Source: Paenibacillus elgii NBRC 100335
GTDB lineage: Bacteria > Bacillota > Bacilli > Paenibacillales > NBRC-103111
Assembly (NCBI RefSeq): GCF_004000865.1
Contig: NZ_BIMB01000023.1
Span: forward strand, 1-64,000
DNA length: 64,000 nt
Reading direction: 5' to 3'
Below are positions 54,340 through 62,374 of the stretch, piece by piece. Position 1 is the first letter of the stretch. Each line of letters starts with the position of its first letter. The notes beneath the pieces were generated by a model that was given only the letters and a program-made list of their open reading frames with translations, ran no database searches and was not told the origin of the DNA. Both the position numbers and the translations under genes were made by a program.

Positions 54340-56136
54340 CTATTCGCCGAAGCCGTCGATCCGAATGGTCGCAGACGGCTCATGCCAAGTCACGCCAAGC
54401 CCCAGACCTTCGGCTACAAATCGCAGAGGAACCATCGTTCTTCCTTCGACGAGCCGCGGAGGGGAATCAAGCGTTACGGGCGTTCCGTTAAGATAAGCTT
54501 CCGGTCGGTCCACACGGCAGAACAGAACCGCTCCGGCTTTACTGATCGTGACCGTCTGGTCTTCGTCGTTCCAGACCACGAGCGCGCCGAACGCCTCGGA
54601 TACGGGGCGGATATGGATATAAGCGGCCCCGCCGATCCGTACGGGCGGCATCTCAAACTTCAGGGACACGGTATCCGTCAATAGGTTTTCCAGCGGCAGA
54701 GGGACGACTTGACCGACCGACGCCGTGCTAATCTGCTCTGCCAACTGCTCCAACGCCTTGTATTCGTCCGCGGTATACAGGCTTTTCTCCAAAGCCTTCA
54801 GCTCGGTGATCAGCTCCGAAGCGACCTTACCCGCCGCTTCTCCTGTGACGGATTCGACGAGATTCAATTGAAGAAGCAGCTCCCGTTTCTTCGCGCCGGT
54901 CCACTGCTTCCGCAACGTCGCCAGCGTCGCTTCCAGCTCCTGCTTCGCTGTCCCGTTCTGACCGCTCACGGCGGTTTCCAGCTTCGCCATCGCTTCTTCC
55001 AACGACTCCCGCTTTTCCGCCAGTCCGCTGTCGATCGCTTTCCGCTGCGCCTCCACGCCGGCCCACTGCGCCAGCAGCTTCGCTTCCGAGGCAGTATCCT
55101 TGGCAGCCGACGCCTCGGTCAGCTGCTTCGCCAGTGCAGCGGCCTGCTTGGTCAGCTCCGCTGTCGACAGTGCTTTTAGCTCCCGCTTCTCCGCCTCCAA
55201 GGCCGCTTGATTGGCCGCAGCCTGCGCCTGCAGCTCCGCGGTCAGCTTCGCATTGCCGGACTTCGCGGCCGCTCCGGCCAACTGCTCCAGCTCCGCCTGC
55301 TTCGCCTTAAGCGCTTCAAGCGCGACGGCGGCGGCCGCAGCATCCTTAGGCTGCCCGAGGGGACCTGCGGCGGCCTCCGAAGCTTTCAGCTTCGCTTGCA
55401 GCTCCTCCGCGAGCTTCGTGTCCCCTGCCGCCTCCGCCTGCTTCAGCTGCACCTCCAGCTTCTTCCGCTCCTCGCCGAGCGTGTCCCCCAACGCGCTGGC
55501 TTTTGTCTGCAGGTCGGCCAGCGCCTCCAGAGGATCGCCCATTCGTCCAAGCAGCTTGCTCGCTTCCTCCTGATTTCCGCCGGCCAGCGCCTCGAGAAAA
55601 GCTGCGCCCGCTTCGAGGCGGTTCTGCTCCAGCGACTGCTGCGTCGCGGCGTTCGGCTTGTTGTCCTCTACGGCGGTCTGGCTGTCCTTCTTCAGCTTGT
55701 CCGCCTCCTTCTTCAGCTGTTCGACCCGCTTGGAGAGCTCGTCTGCCGGCAGCAGGCTGTGTATTTCGCCTTGACCGTCGATCCAGATCTCCAGCTTAAG
55801 CTGCTCGATCAAGGCGGCCGATACCGCCTTCTTCCCCTTCGGGTCGGCGATGTCCCGGAATTCCACGCTGCGGGACAAGTCGAACCATGCCCCGTCCGCA
55901 AACTCCGACTTGTAATACGTCCCTTGCCCGGACGCCTTCATCGTCGTCTTCGCGGCCGCGAAAGTTTGCTTCGTCAGCGCATCTTTATGGATGAGATACG
56001 TTCCGACGATCAGATACCCCGGCTTGTCCGCCGCTTCCGGCGGCAGCTTGGCGTCTGCCGGCAAAGCCCCTCCGGTCAGCGCGACCGCAAGCGCGAATGC
56101 GGCGGCAATCCATGTTGTGCCGTTTGGACCGCGCAT
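54340..56136 (-). CDS. Secreted coiled-coil protein with C-terminal copper-amine-oxidase-N (stalk) domain
   Basis: The 598-residue protein has a signal peptide (cut near LPADAK), a beta-rich start (to about 125), a very long charged coiled coil (about 130-470, rich in Ala, Glu, Lys and Leu; many EELQAKL-type heptads) and a C-terminal 'copper amine oxidase N-terminal'-type domain (about 495-598: YIHIRPVSEAFGALVVW, RTMVPLRFVAEGLGLGVTW). Such domains are common in Firmicute wall proteins and have no oxidase function alone. It overlaps the end of the upstream TolC-like gene region by a 2-nt spacing and precedes the cyclase-like receptor by 17 nt, so the three are made together. Confidence 0.85.
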   Translation of the reverse strand: MRGPNGTTWIAAAFALAVALTGGALPADAKLPPEAADKPGYLIVGTYLIHKDALTKQTFAAAKTTMKASGQGTYYKSEFADGAWFDLSRSVEFRDIADPKGKKAVSAALIEQLKLEIWIDGQGEIHSLLPADELSKRVEQLKKEADKLKKDSQTAVEDNKPNAATQQSLEQNRLEAGAAFLEALAGGNQEEASKLLGRMGDPLEALADLQTKASALGDTLGEERKKLEVQLKQAEAAGDTKLAEELQAKLKASEAAAGPLGQPKDAAAAAVALEALKAKQAELEQLAGAAAKSGNAKLTAELQAQAAANQAALEAEKRELKALSTAELTKQAAALAKQLTEASAAKDTASEAKLLAQWAGVEAQRKAIDSGLAEKRESLEEAMAKLETAVSGQNGTAKQELEATLATLRKQWTGAKKRELLLQLNLVESVTGEAAGKVASELITELKALEKSLYTADEYKALEQLAEQISTASVGQVVPLPLENLLTDTVSLKFEMPPVRIGGAAYIHIRPVSEAFGALVVWNDEDQTVTISKAGAVLFCRVDRPEAYLNGTPVTLDSPPRLVEGRTMVPLRFVAEGLGLGVTWHEPSATIRIDGFGE

Positions 56137-56138
56137 GG

Positions 56139-57866
56139 CTACTCCCCTTTTCCTTTAAGCGTGACCGGCAGCGCCCCCGAAGAACCGTACCCGTCCGGAA
56201 CGGCTTCCGCGATCACCTCGGCATCTTTGTAGAACTGCACCTTCAACCCGCTCATATCGGCAAAGACGACATTCAAATGCACCAGCTTTCCGTCCAGTGG
56301 AACTTTGCCGCCGATCGGACGACCGTCCTTCGTGAGCAGCGCAAACGCGGTTGCGCCCAGCTCCTTCGGCACTTGGACGGTCAACTCTCCGGTGACGCCT
56401 TCGACCGCGTCTTTCACGGTCCATTTTCCGCTAAAGGTACGTCCTCCGCCCGGTTCGGACGGCTGCTCCTTGATCGGCTCCAGGCCGTCGTCAATAGCCA
56501 GATAAGGAAGCGTGCCCGGCTTCCAGGCCGAATCGAGCGCGCCTGCGGAAACGACGTTCAGCGCCGACAAGGCGCTCTTGTAAGCGTAGTACCCAGCTAT
56601 CGCTGCCTTCTGCGCTTCTTCCGAAGCCTGGCTCGCTTTCTCGAATTCGTCATCCTTGATCCAGCCAACGGCGTGTTTTTTGCTTGCCGCTTCCAGCTCG
56701 GTTTTTCGCGTGTCAACCAGCTTTAACGCCTGCGCGTAAGCTTCCTCGGCCGTCTTGGCGTCGAGGTACGACTTTTTCACTTTGTTGATCAGCTTTTTGC
56801 GGGTGTCCTGCTCCTTCAGCCGGGCTTTGTCCGCCTCCAGCATCGACACCGGAAGCGAGTACGGCTCGTCGTCGAAATAACGAAGCCCATCATATTCCCC
56901 TTGCAGCACGACTTTCGGTATAGGCAATATGATCGGAACAATAGGAACCGGGATCAGGAAAATCCCCTCCCACTTCCGCTTGATCTCTCCGAGCAGGCTG
57001 TCGTAGTTCGCCATAAACAGCTCGTAATCCATCGCCGGAGTAGAGTACATCGCTTCGATCAGCCGCATGTCCTTCTCACCGAATTTGGCGGAGTACAGCT
57101 TGCGCGTCAGATGGACCTTTTCCTCGGCCATTTTGCGGGTTTCCGTATCTTTATACAGCTCGAAATCAAGCTTCTCCGCATGAGCGACAAACTTCCATAG
57201 TTGCTCCTGCGTAAGCACGACGTAATCGGGCTTCGACGCCGCCGTGAACGCCGATTCGGGATCGATGCCCAGCTTCTCCCCGAGCTGCAGCTTGGCCGAT
57301 TTGAGCGCCAACCGGGCGACCTTCAGCTCGGATTGCGCGCGATCCAGAGCTTCCTTCTGCTTATCCGCCTCTTCTTGTCCGGCAGCTCCGAACTTCAGCT
57401 TCGTCTCCAGCGTGGTCAACCGTTTTTGGGCCTGCGCCCACTTTTGCTCCAGCAGCGCTGCGTTATCCGCCGCCTGAAGCATCGTGAAAAACAGCTTCTC
57501 CACCTCCGAGCGCAGCTGCAGCTCCTTGCTCGACAGCTCCCGCTTGGCCTCGCCCAGCACCTTGCGCGCTTCCGGAACCTTAAGACCGATGCCCAAATCT
57601 TGGGATAAGCTGTGCGGCTTAGCAAGCAGGCTGCTGTCTTTTTCGCTCTGATTCGTTACGGCACCCTGCGCTTGCGTCAGCTCTATCGTCTTGGCTTGAA
57701 CCTGGAGGCGGGATTGCGCAAGCTCCCCCGACTCCGCCGCAGCCAGCTTTAACGCTTCCTCCAGCGTAATTCGCCGCTCTTCCGCCAGCGCACCTGAGGG
57801 CATCAATGCTTGTACGATCACCGCCGCTGCCACAAAAGCGACGGCTCCTTTTTGCAGCTTTCTCAA
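56139..57866 (-). CDS. Secreted TolC-like (outer-membrane efflux factor fold) protein
   Basis: The product of about 575 residues has an N-terminal signal (hydrophobic to SGALAEE) and two helical halves like the repeated OEP domains of TolC: ITLEEALKLAAAESGEL at the start (a typical OEP opening), LRSEVEKLFFTMLQAADN, then a second half with KVKKSYLDAKTAEEAYAQALKLVDTRKTELEAA. A C-terminal domain (about 480-575) is beta-rich. TolC-type folds normally form outer-membrane channels, absent in this monoderm lineage. TTG 57866 lies 7 nt after GGGAG; GTG 57875 is an alternative but touches that site. It heads an operon and diverges from the PAAR-like gene. Confidence 0.75.
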   Translation of the reverse strand: MRKLQKGAVAFVAAAVIVQALMPSGALAEERRITLEEALKLAAAESGELAQSRLQVQAKTIELTQAQGAVTNQSEKDSSLLAKPHSLSQDLGIGLKVPEARKVLGEAKRELSSKELQLRSEVEKLFFTMLQAADNAALLEQKWAQAQKRLTTLETKLKFGAAGQEEADKQKEALDRAQSELKVARLALKSAKLQLGEKLGIDPESAFTAASKPDYVVLTQEQLWKFVAHAEKLDFELYKDTETRKMAEEKVHLTRKLYSAKFGEKDMRLIEAMYSTPAMDYELFMANYDSLLGEIKRKWEGIFLIPVPIVPIILPIPKVVLQGEYDGLRYFDDEPYSLPVSMLEADKARLKEQDTRKKLINKVKKSYLDAKTAEEAYAQALKLVDTRKTELEAASKKHAVGWIKDDEFEKASQASEEAQKAAIAGYYAYKSALSALNVVSAGALDSAWKPGTLPYLAIDDGLEPIKEQPSEPGGGRTFSGKWTVKDAVEGVTGELTVQVPKELGATAFALLTKDGRPIGGKVPLDGKLVHLNVVFADMSGLKVQFYKDAEVIAEAVPDGYGSSGALPVTLKGKGE

Positions 57867-57928
57867 AGAATCCACTCCCGCCTATCCGTATCGACACGAT
57901 TCGCCATTCTTTTTTCCCACTATGCTTC

Positions 57929-58019
57929 CATACTACTATAAACTTCCAAACCGACACATCCATTTTGTTCTAAAAATGTCGAACTTTCGTTGCCTGCTTC
58001 AGGCGAGTATAGTAGTATG
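57929..58019. promoter_or_regulatory. Mirror-image divergent promoters between TolC-like and PAAR-like operons
   Basis: The same 12-mer TATAGTAGTATG, each with TATAGT as a possible -10 and followed by (A/G)AAG, occurs outward on the minus strand (57940-57929) and plus strand (58008-58019). The shared element suggests a common promoter class or regulator for the two operons. Suitable -35 boxes are weak (TTTCGT on plus). Confidence 0.6.
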
Positions 58020-58072
58020 AAAGTAACGAAGCAAAGCATGGAACTTACCAAAATAAAAAGAGGTGCGGCAAG

Positions 58073-58459
58073 ATGGGACAACTTGTATGCGGAGGGGCGA
58101 TGATCCGGTGCAGCTTCGGCAATGCGCCGGCTTCCCTTCAGATATTGCCGGCGAACCGGGTCACAACCTCCATGCCGATTGCCAATATTATGGACAACAA
58201 GCCGATGGTCAACGTGCTGCCTTTCGGCATGTGCAGCTCCATGGCCAATCCGCAGGTCGCTGCGGCCACGGCGGCCAAATTCGGCGTCATGACCCCCATG
58301 CCCTGCGTGCCCGTAACCGCCGCGCCATGGGCGCCAGGCTCTCCGACCGTTCTTATCGGCAATATGCCTGCCCTGAACAACAGCTCGAAGCTCGTCTGTT
58401 CCTGGGGCGGGTTGATCGAGATCGCAGTTCCCGGCCAAGCGACCATTCAAGTGCCATAG
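58073..58459 (+). CDS. DUF4280 (PAAR-like) protein
   Basis: The 128-residue protein is glycine-, proline- and cysteine-bearing with the DUF4280 layout: MGQLVCGGAMIRCSFG, NVLPFGMCSSMANP, MTPMPCVPVTAAPW, PTVLIGNMPALNNSSKLVC and GGLIEIAVPGQ. DUF4280 is a PAAR-like fold: PAAR proteins cap the spike of type VI and contractile injection systems and can carry effectors. Four or five Cys could bind a metal. AGAGGTG lies 7 nt before the ATG. It is followed by the MORN gene after 15 nt, so they are co-expressed, and is divergent from the TolC-like operon. Confidence 0.85.
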   Translation: MGQLVCGGAMIRCSFGNAPASLQILPANRVTTSMPIANIMDNKPMVNVLPFGMCSSMANPQVAAATAAKFGVMTPMPCVPVTAAPWAPGSPTVLIGNMPALNNSSKLVCSWGGLIEIAVPGQATIQVP

Positions 58460-58474
58460 AAGGAGCGACAAGTA

Positions 58475-59998
58475 GTGATTGAACCGATGATTAAGCCGTT
58501 TATCGCGCCGCTGAAGCAAACGGCCGCTCTGCCGAAGCTGGCGGTCAAGAAGGCGGCCGACGCCTGCAAAACGATTCTGACCGCCAAAGAAGTCACCAAG
58601 CAAAGCTACGTGCCGATCGGCAATTACTATGTGCAAAAGAAGCTGATCGTTATTGTGGCGCTGGTCCTGCTGGCGCTCGTGTATTTTATCTGGATCAAGC
58701 CCCCGGCCTTCGTGAGCCGTATGTTCGGATTCGTGCCAACCTTTCATGAGAAGACCGGAACCCCTCTCACCTATACCGGCAAAGCCAAAGTATTCGATCA
58801 GGCTGGCTGGTTCAAATACGAAGGGGAGCTGAAGGACGGCGTCTTTCAAGGCCCCGGGAAGCTGTACGATCCCAAGGGAAAGCTTAACCGGCAGGGGGAG
58901 TTCGACAAAGGCCAGCTTGCATCCGGCGAAGAGCTCGGTCCCGACGGCACGCTGCTCTACCGCGGAGCCTTTGCCGAAGGGCTATATTCGGGCACGGGCA
59001 CTCTGTTCCACCCGAACGGCAAAATCCGCTACCTTGGCGAGTTTCAAGCAGGCATCCCCGCAGGAAAAGGCAAGGCGTTCGACGAGAACGGCAAAGTCAT
59101 GTACGAAGGAAGCTTCACAGGCGGCCTCTACGCGGGAGACGGTACCGAATATTACTCCGCTGGCGCCGTGAAGTACCAGGGACAGTTCCTGGCGGGAAAA
59201 TATAACGGCGCGGGCAAGCTGCTCTCCGAATCGGGCGCGGTCCTTTACGAAGGCGGATTCACCAACGGCTTGTACTCCGGCGAAGGCACGGAGTATTTCG
59301 GAACGGGATCGGCCAAGTATAAAGGGGCATTTATGGCAGGCCGGTACAGCGGAACGGGACAAGCCTATTACGAAAACGGCAACCCGAAATACAGCGGGGA
59401 CTTTGTCACCGGCGTGTACAGCGGGACCGGAGAGGCCTTCTCCGAAAACGGCCAGCCGCTTTATAAAGGAAGGTTCGCCGGCGGACTGTACGACGGATTG
59501 GGGCAGCTGCTCGGCAAGGACGGAAAGCCGACATATGTTGGTTTCTTTCGGCAAGGCCAACCGGATTATACCGCCTTTCTGGGGATGACCGGGGCCAAAA
59601 TCGAAGAGCTGCTGGGCAAAGCACCGGAAACCACCGTCGTCGACACCCCCGACGGAACGCCGGAGCTGCTGATGAGCTATCGCAATTACCGGATGGCGTT
59701 TACCGTGAAATTATCGGAGTCCGACCCTCAAACCACCTATATTGCGGCTGTGAAGCTGACCGACCCGGATACGATCGAAGCTTTGGCGGCGAGCTTTGAA
59801 GAGCGTTACCGCAAGCTCGTCAAGGACGATCCGAAGCAAACCCTGCTGGCAAAAACAAGCCTCGGCGTATCGCCGGACGAACGGAGAGACATTTATATCG
59901 CCGATTCGTATGTTTACCGTTTCCTTTATAGCCCCGTCCATACGCTGAAAGAACTGGAAGTATCCGGCGGCCAAAAAGCGGAGAAAACGAAGCACTAG
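58475..59998 (+). CDS. Membrane-anchored MORN-repeat protein
   Basis: The 507-residue protein has a basic N-terminal region (about 54 residues), one membrane helix (about 55-75, LIVIVALVLLALVYF), and then about eleven 23-residue MORN repeats (about 108-372) such as YRGAFAEGLYSGTGTLFHPNG and YEGSFTGGLYAGDGTEY. A C-terminal beta domain (about 385-490) follows. MORN repeats form beta-sheet rods and bind lipids or proteins. The GTG start has AAGGAG about 9 nt upstream. Co-transcribed with the PAAR-like gene; it may guide or dock that component at the cell surface (inference). Confidence 0.88.
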   Translation: MIEPMIKPFIAPLKQTAALPKLAVKKAADACKTILTAKEVTKQSYVPIGNYYVQKKLIVIVALVLLALVYFIWIKPPAFVSRMFGFVPTFHEKTGTPLTYTGKAKVFDQAGWFKYEGELKDGVFQGPGKLYDPKGKLNRQGEFDKGQLASGEELGPDGTLLYRGAFAEGLYSGTGTLFHPNGKIRYLGEFQAGIPAGKGKAFDENGKVMYEGSFTGGLYAGDGTEYYSAGAVKYQGQFLAGKYNGAGKLLSESGAVLYEGGFTNGLYSGEGTEYFGTGSAKYKGAFMAGRYSGTGQAYYENGNPKYSGDFVTGVYSGTGEAFSENGQPLYKGRFAGGLYDGLGQLLGKDGKPTYVGFFRQGQPDYTAFLGMTGAKIEELLGKAPETTVVDTPDGTPELLMSYRNYRMAFTVKLSESDPQTTYIAAVKLTDPDTIEALAASFEERYRKLVKDDPKQTLLAKTSLGVSPDERRDIYIADSYVYRFLYSPVHTLKELEVSGGQKAEKTKH

Positions 59999-60026
59999 CC
60001 CGCCTTTCTCCGCTTGGCTAGACTGC

Positions 60027-60057
60027 CATTGAACTATCATCTTCCGATAGTTCAATG
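60027..60057. terminator. Convergent-gene hairpin
   Basis: CATTGAACTATC (60027-60038) and GATAGTTCAATG (60046-60057) pair perfectly over 7 nt. It sits between the MORN gene and the convergent DinB gene. There is no U-tract on either side, so it may stop transcripts weakly or protect 3' ends. Confidence 0.5.
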
Positions 60058-60058
60058 A

Positions 60059-60595
60059 TTAATGGTACTGACCGGTTATGTTGTCATCCATATCTTTCAG
60101 TAATTTGGAGAGCAGCACAATTTGACCTGCATGATAACCGTAATGTGCAGCAACCTGAATCAGCAGAAGTCTAATGACTCTTACATCATAGGTTTCGTCA
60201 TCCGACGCATCAACTCGATGCATGTTATTCCAATCCTCTAGAGTATACCGGATTGTGACTTCCCTTTTTAAATCGTCCTCGGATAAGGTTGATAATGTAC
60301 TGGTCGATTCGGACCGTGTTCTCAAAAGAAGATTTTTCAATTCATCCCTAGTCATACCGCCCTTGGGATCAAACTCTCGTCGGGAGCGTTCCCTAATGAA
60401 CGGTTTGTTACCGATTGCACTTACGAAATTTTGATATTCGTTTCCTGCTAAATGCAAGCAAAGATTTCCGATACTGTTTGTCGAAGCCTTCAGCTTTTTC
60501 CAAATCAAATCATCATCGAGATGATCCAGGCTCTTTATAATGCGATAGAGCTGCTTATCCATGTCTTCGAGCACGTTCTTTACGATCTCCAGCAT
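60059..60595 (-). CDS. DinB-like (DUF1572-type) protein
   Basis: The 178-residue four-helix protein has the DinB-family metal-site pattern: His in NLCLHLAGNEYQN and the HYGYHAGQIVLLSKLL motif near the C-terminus, both typical of DUF1572. Family members are thiol-dependent or metal-binding enzymes in cases studied; this one's substrate is unknown. AGAGGTG lies 7 nt before the ATG. It stands downstream of the deaminase-like gene on the same strand, 82 nt away; no sign shows it to be an immunity protein. Confidence 0.85.
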   Translation of the reverse strand: MLEIVKNVLEDMDKQLYRIIKSLDHLDDDLIWKKLKASTNSIGNLCLHLAGNEYQNFVSAIGNKPFIRERSRREFDPKGGMTRDELKNLLLRTRSESTSTLSTLSEDDLKREVTIRYTLEDWNNMHRVDASDDETYDVRVIRLLLIQVAAHYGYHAGQIVLLSKLLKDMDDNITGQYH

Positions 60596-60677
60596 AGCTG
60601 TACACCTCTGTATCTGTTTTTTTGGTACAAGTGCTCATTACTTTTATTATTCGCAAACAACCGCTTGCGTTCTCCGA

Positions 60678-62255
60678 TTACCTTCGTCGAGAACGTATAT
60701 CGTCTTCCTGCTCATCGTCCGCCCATTCATCCTCATCCGTGAAAAAGCTCTTTCCTTCTTCCTCCATCGCGAATCCTTGTTCCTCTTCCTCATCCATGGC
60801 AAAACCCTGTTCCTCTTCATCCATCAAGAAAATTTCTTCCTCTCCCGCCGCAGCTCTCCGTTCGTCTTCGTCCTCCTCGTCCATTTCGTCCTCGAGCTCG
60901 GACTCTTCCACATCCGACTCCGAGTCGGTATCGATGTTGTAAGAGAAGCTGGGAACGTAATCCGAGTCCTCGTCCATCTTTTCTTTTTCCGACTTCGGAA
61001 TACTGGCGTACGTTCTCGGGATGAGCCTGTTAATCATATCCGCATTCGTTTCGATATCGTATCCGTGTGTTGCCGCCTCGCTCAACCATCCCGGGCCGCT
61101 GCGCTCCGGAATGTGAGGGCATTTGTCCATCCAGTCGTCGTTGCCGGCCTTGTACTCTCCGTAGTTAGCCATCATGCAGATTAAGCAAGGACGCTTCAAG
61201 CCCTTCACATGCCCCGCTCTAAACTTCTCGTCATCGTTCAAATGCTTTTTGATCCGCCGCTCTGCATGGAGGTCCACGTTCTTCTTGCCCTGCTTCTCCG
61301 CTACCATCGCAACGATCGGCTTGGCGTCGAGAGCATCCGACAAATGGGCGTATTCCTCCGGCAGCTCATCCTGCAAGAGACGCGCCTTGATTTTTTCCAA
61401 ATGCCGGACCACTCGTTCCTTCACTTCCGGAAGCATTTTGGGGAATTTTTCGGCTTCGGTTTCTTCGTACTCCTGCACAATGTTCTCCAACAATTCCTTC
61501 GTGCTTAGCCCGGTCTCATCCACCTTTTCCTTTTTGTTTTTCCTGACGAAGTGTCGCTTATTCCGATTCTCATTCGCTGCGAGATAAACCCGGTCGTCGT
61601 CGAACAGTCCGGCTTGTACCTCTTGGGTCTTCCCTTTTAGCTTGAAGTAGAAGGCGGAGGATATCCAGCGCAGCACCTGATCTGTCCGGTTGTTCTCATA
61701 GCTTTTCGGCGGAATCAAGGATGCCGCATTATTATTGTACAAGTCGTTGACGCTGACGTGCTCTTGATCCGATCCCGCATTTTTCTCAGCCGTATCTGCA
61801 AACTTCACAGGGACCTTGTGAATTTCCCCGGCGGCCAGGCTTACGTTCGAATTTTCCCATTTGGAGTCGGTTAAACCGTCATTTAATTTAGCTTTGACTC
61901 TCTTGAAAAATGCCTTCTTCTGCTCCAAACGTCTTTTGGCCAATGCCGATTGCTGCTGCTTCCGTTCTTCTTCACTCAGCTTTTTAGACTTGATCACTTT
62001 CTTTTTCTTTTTTTTCTGTTCCGTATCGTCTTCGTCTTTTGATTTTTTCCTTTTCGTTCCTTTCTTGGACGTGTCGGAAGCTTCCCCTTTCTTCCCCATA
62101 AGCTGCAAGACCGCCTGGTTCCCCAAGCTTCTCTGGAGCTGCATCATCGCTTGCAGGGGCGGAAGCATAGACCCGGCTCCCGTTCGGGTCCCGACTTGAT
62201 CGTATTCCGCTGCAGGGTCGGCTGTTCTGTGTGCAATCGTCGGACGAATGGGCAT
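60678..62255 (-). CDS. Candidate injection-system effector: eCIS-type leader with HAE/PCxxC deaminase-like domain and acidic tail
   Basis: The 525-residue protein has three parts. An N-terminal leader (1-53) contains MMQLQRSLGNQAVLQLM, a motif I associate with eCIS cargo and DUF4157 proteins. A Lys-rich segment (55-95) follows. Residues about 125-410 include VDLHAERRI (His330, Glu332) and, 24 residues later, KRPCLICMM (Cys357, Cys360), matching the zinc site of cytidine-deaminase superfamily members. The tail (about 428-520) is strongly acidic with near-repeats EEEQGFAMDE. The zinc motif supports a deaminase; a nucleic acid target and toxin role are inference. AGGAAG lies 5 nt before the ATG. 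It follows another large gene 119 nt upstream. Confidence 0.7.
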   Translation of the reverse strand: MPIRPTIAHRTADPAAEYDQVGTRTGAGSMLPPLQAMMQLQRSLGNQAVLQLMGKKGEASDTSKKGTKRKKSKDEDDTEQKKKKKKVIKSKKLSEEERKQQQSALAKRRLEQKKAFFKRVKAKLNDGLTDSKWENSNVSLAAGEIHKVPVKFADTAEKNAGSDQEHVSVNDLYNNNAASLIPPKSYENNRTDQVLRWISSAFYFKLKGKTQEVQAGLFDDDRVYLAANENRNKRHFVRKNKKEKVDETGLSTKELLENIVQEYEETEAEKFPKMLPEVKERVVRHLEKIKARLLQDELPEEYAHLSDALDAKPIVAMVAEKQGKKNVDLHAERRIKKHLNDDEKFRAGHVKGLKRPCLICMMANYGEYKAGNDDWMDKCPHIPERSGPGWLSEAATHGYDIETNADMINRLIPRTYASIPKSEKEKMDEDSDYVPSFSYNIDTDSESDVEESELEDEMDEEDEDERRAAAGEEEIFLMDEEEQGFAMDEEEEQGFAMEEEGKSFFTDEDEWADDEQEDDIRSRRR

Positions 62256-62374
62256 TGGAGCTTCCTCACTTTCTCGCTGTTGGATGCAATCCTCCGCCGT
62301 TCGGGAGGTCTTATTCCCTGAATCCTGGCGCCTCCTTCACCGGGGCTTTGTCTGCGATCCGTCGAGCGCGCCGC

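Noticed and set aside
57920-58849. 309-codon minus-strand open frame across the PAAR-like gene and divergent spacer
   Set aside because: It crosses the divergent promoters and is antisense to a clear DUF4280 gene.
60059-60595. DinB-like gene as an immunity protein for the deaminase-like effector
   Set aside because: The DinB family is a common stand-alone enzyme family and nothing in the sequence links it to deaminase inhibition.
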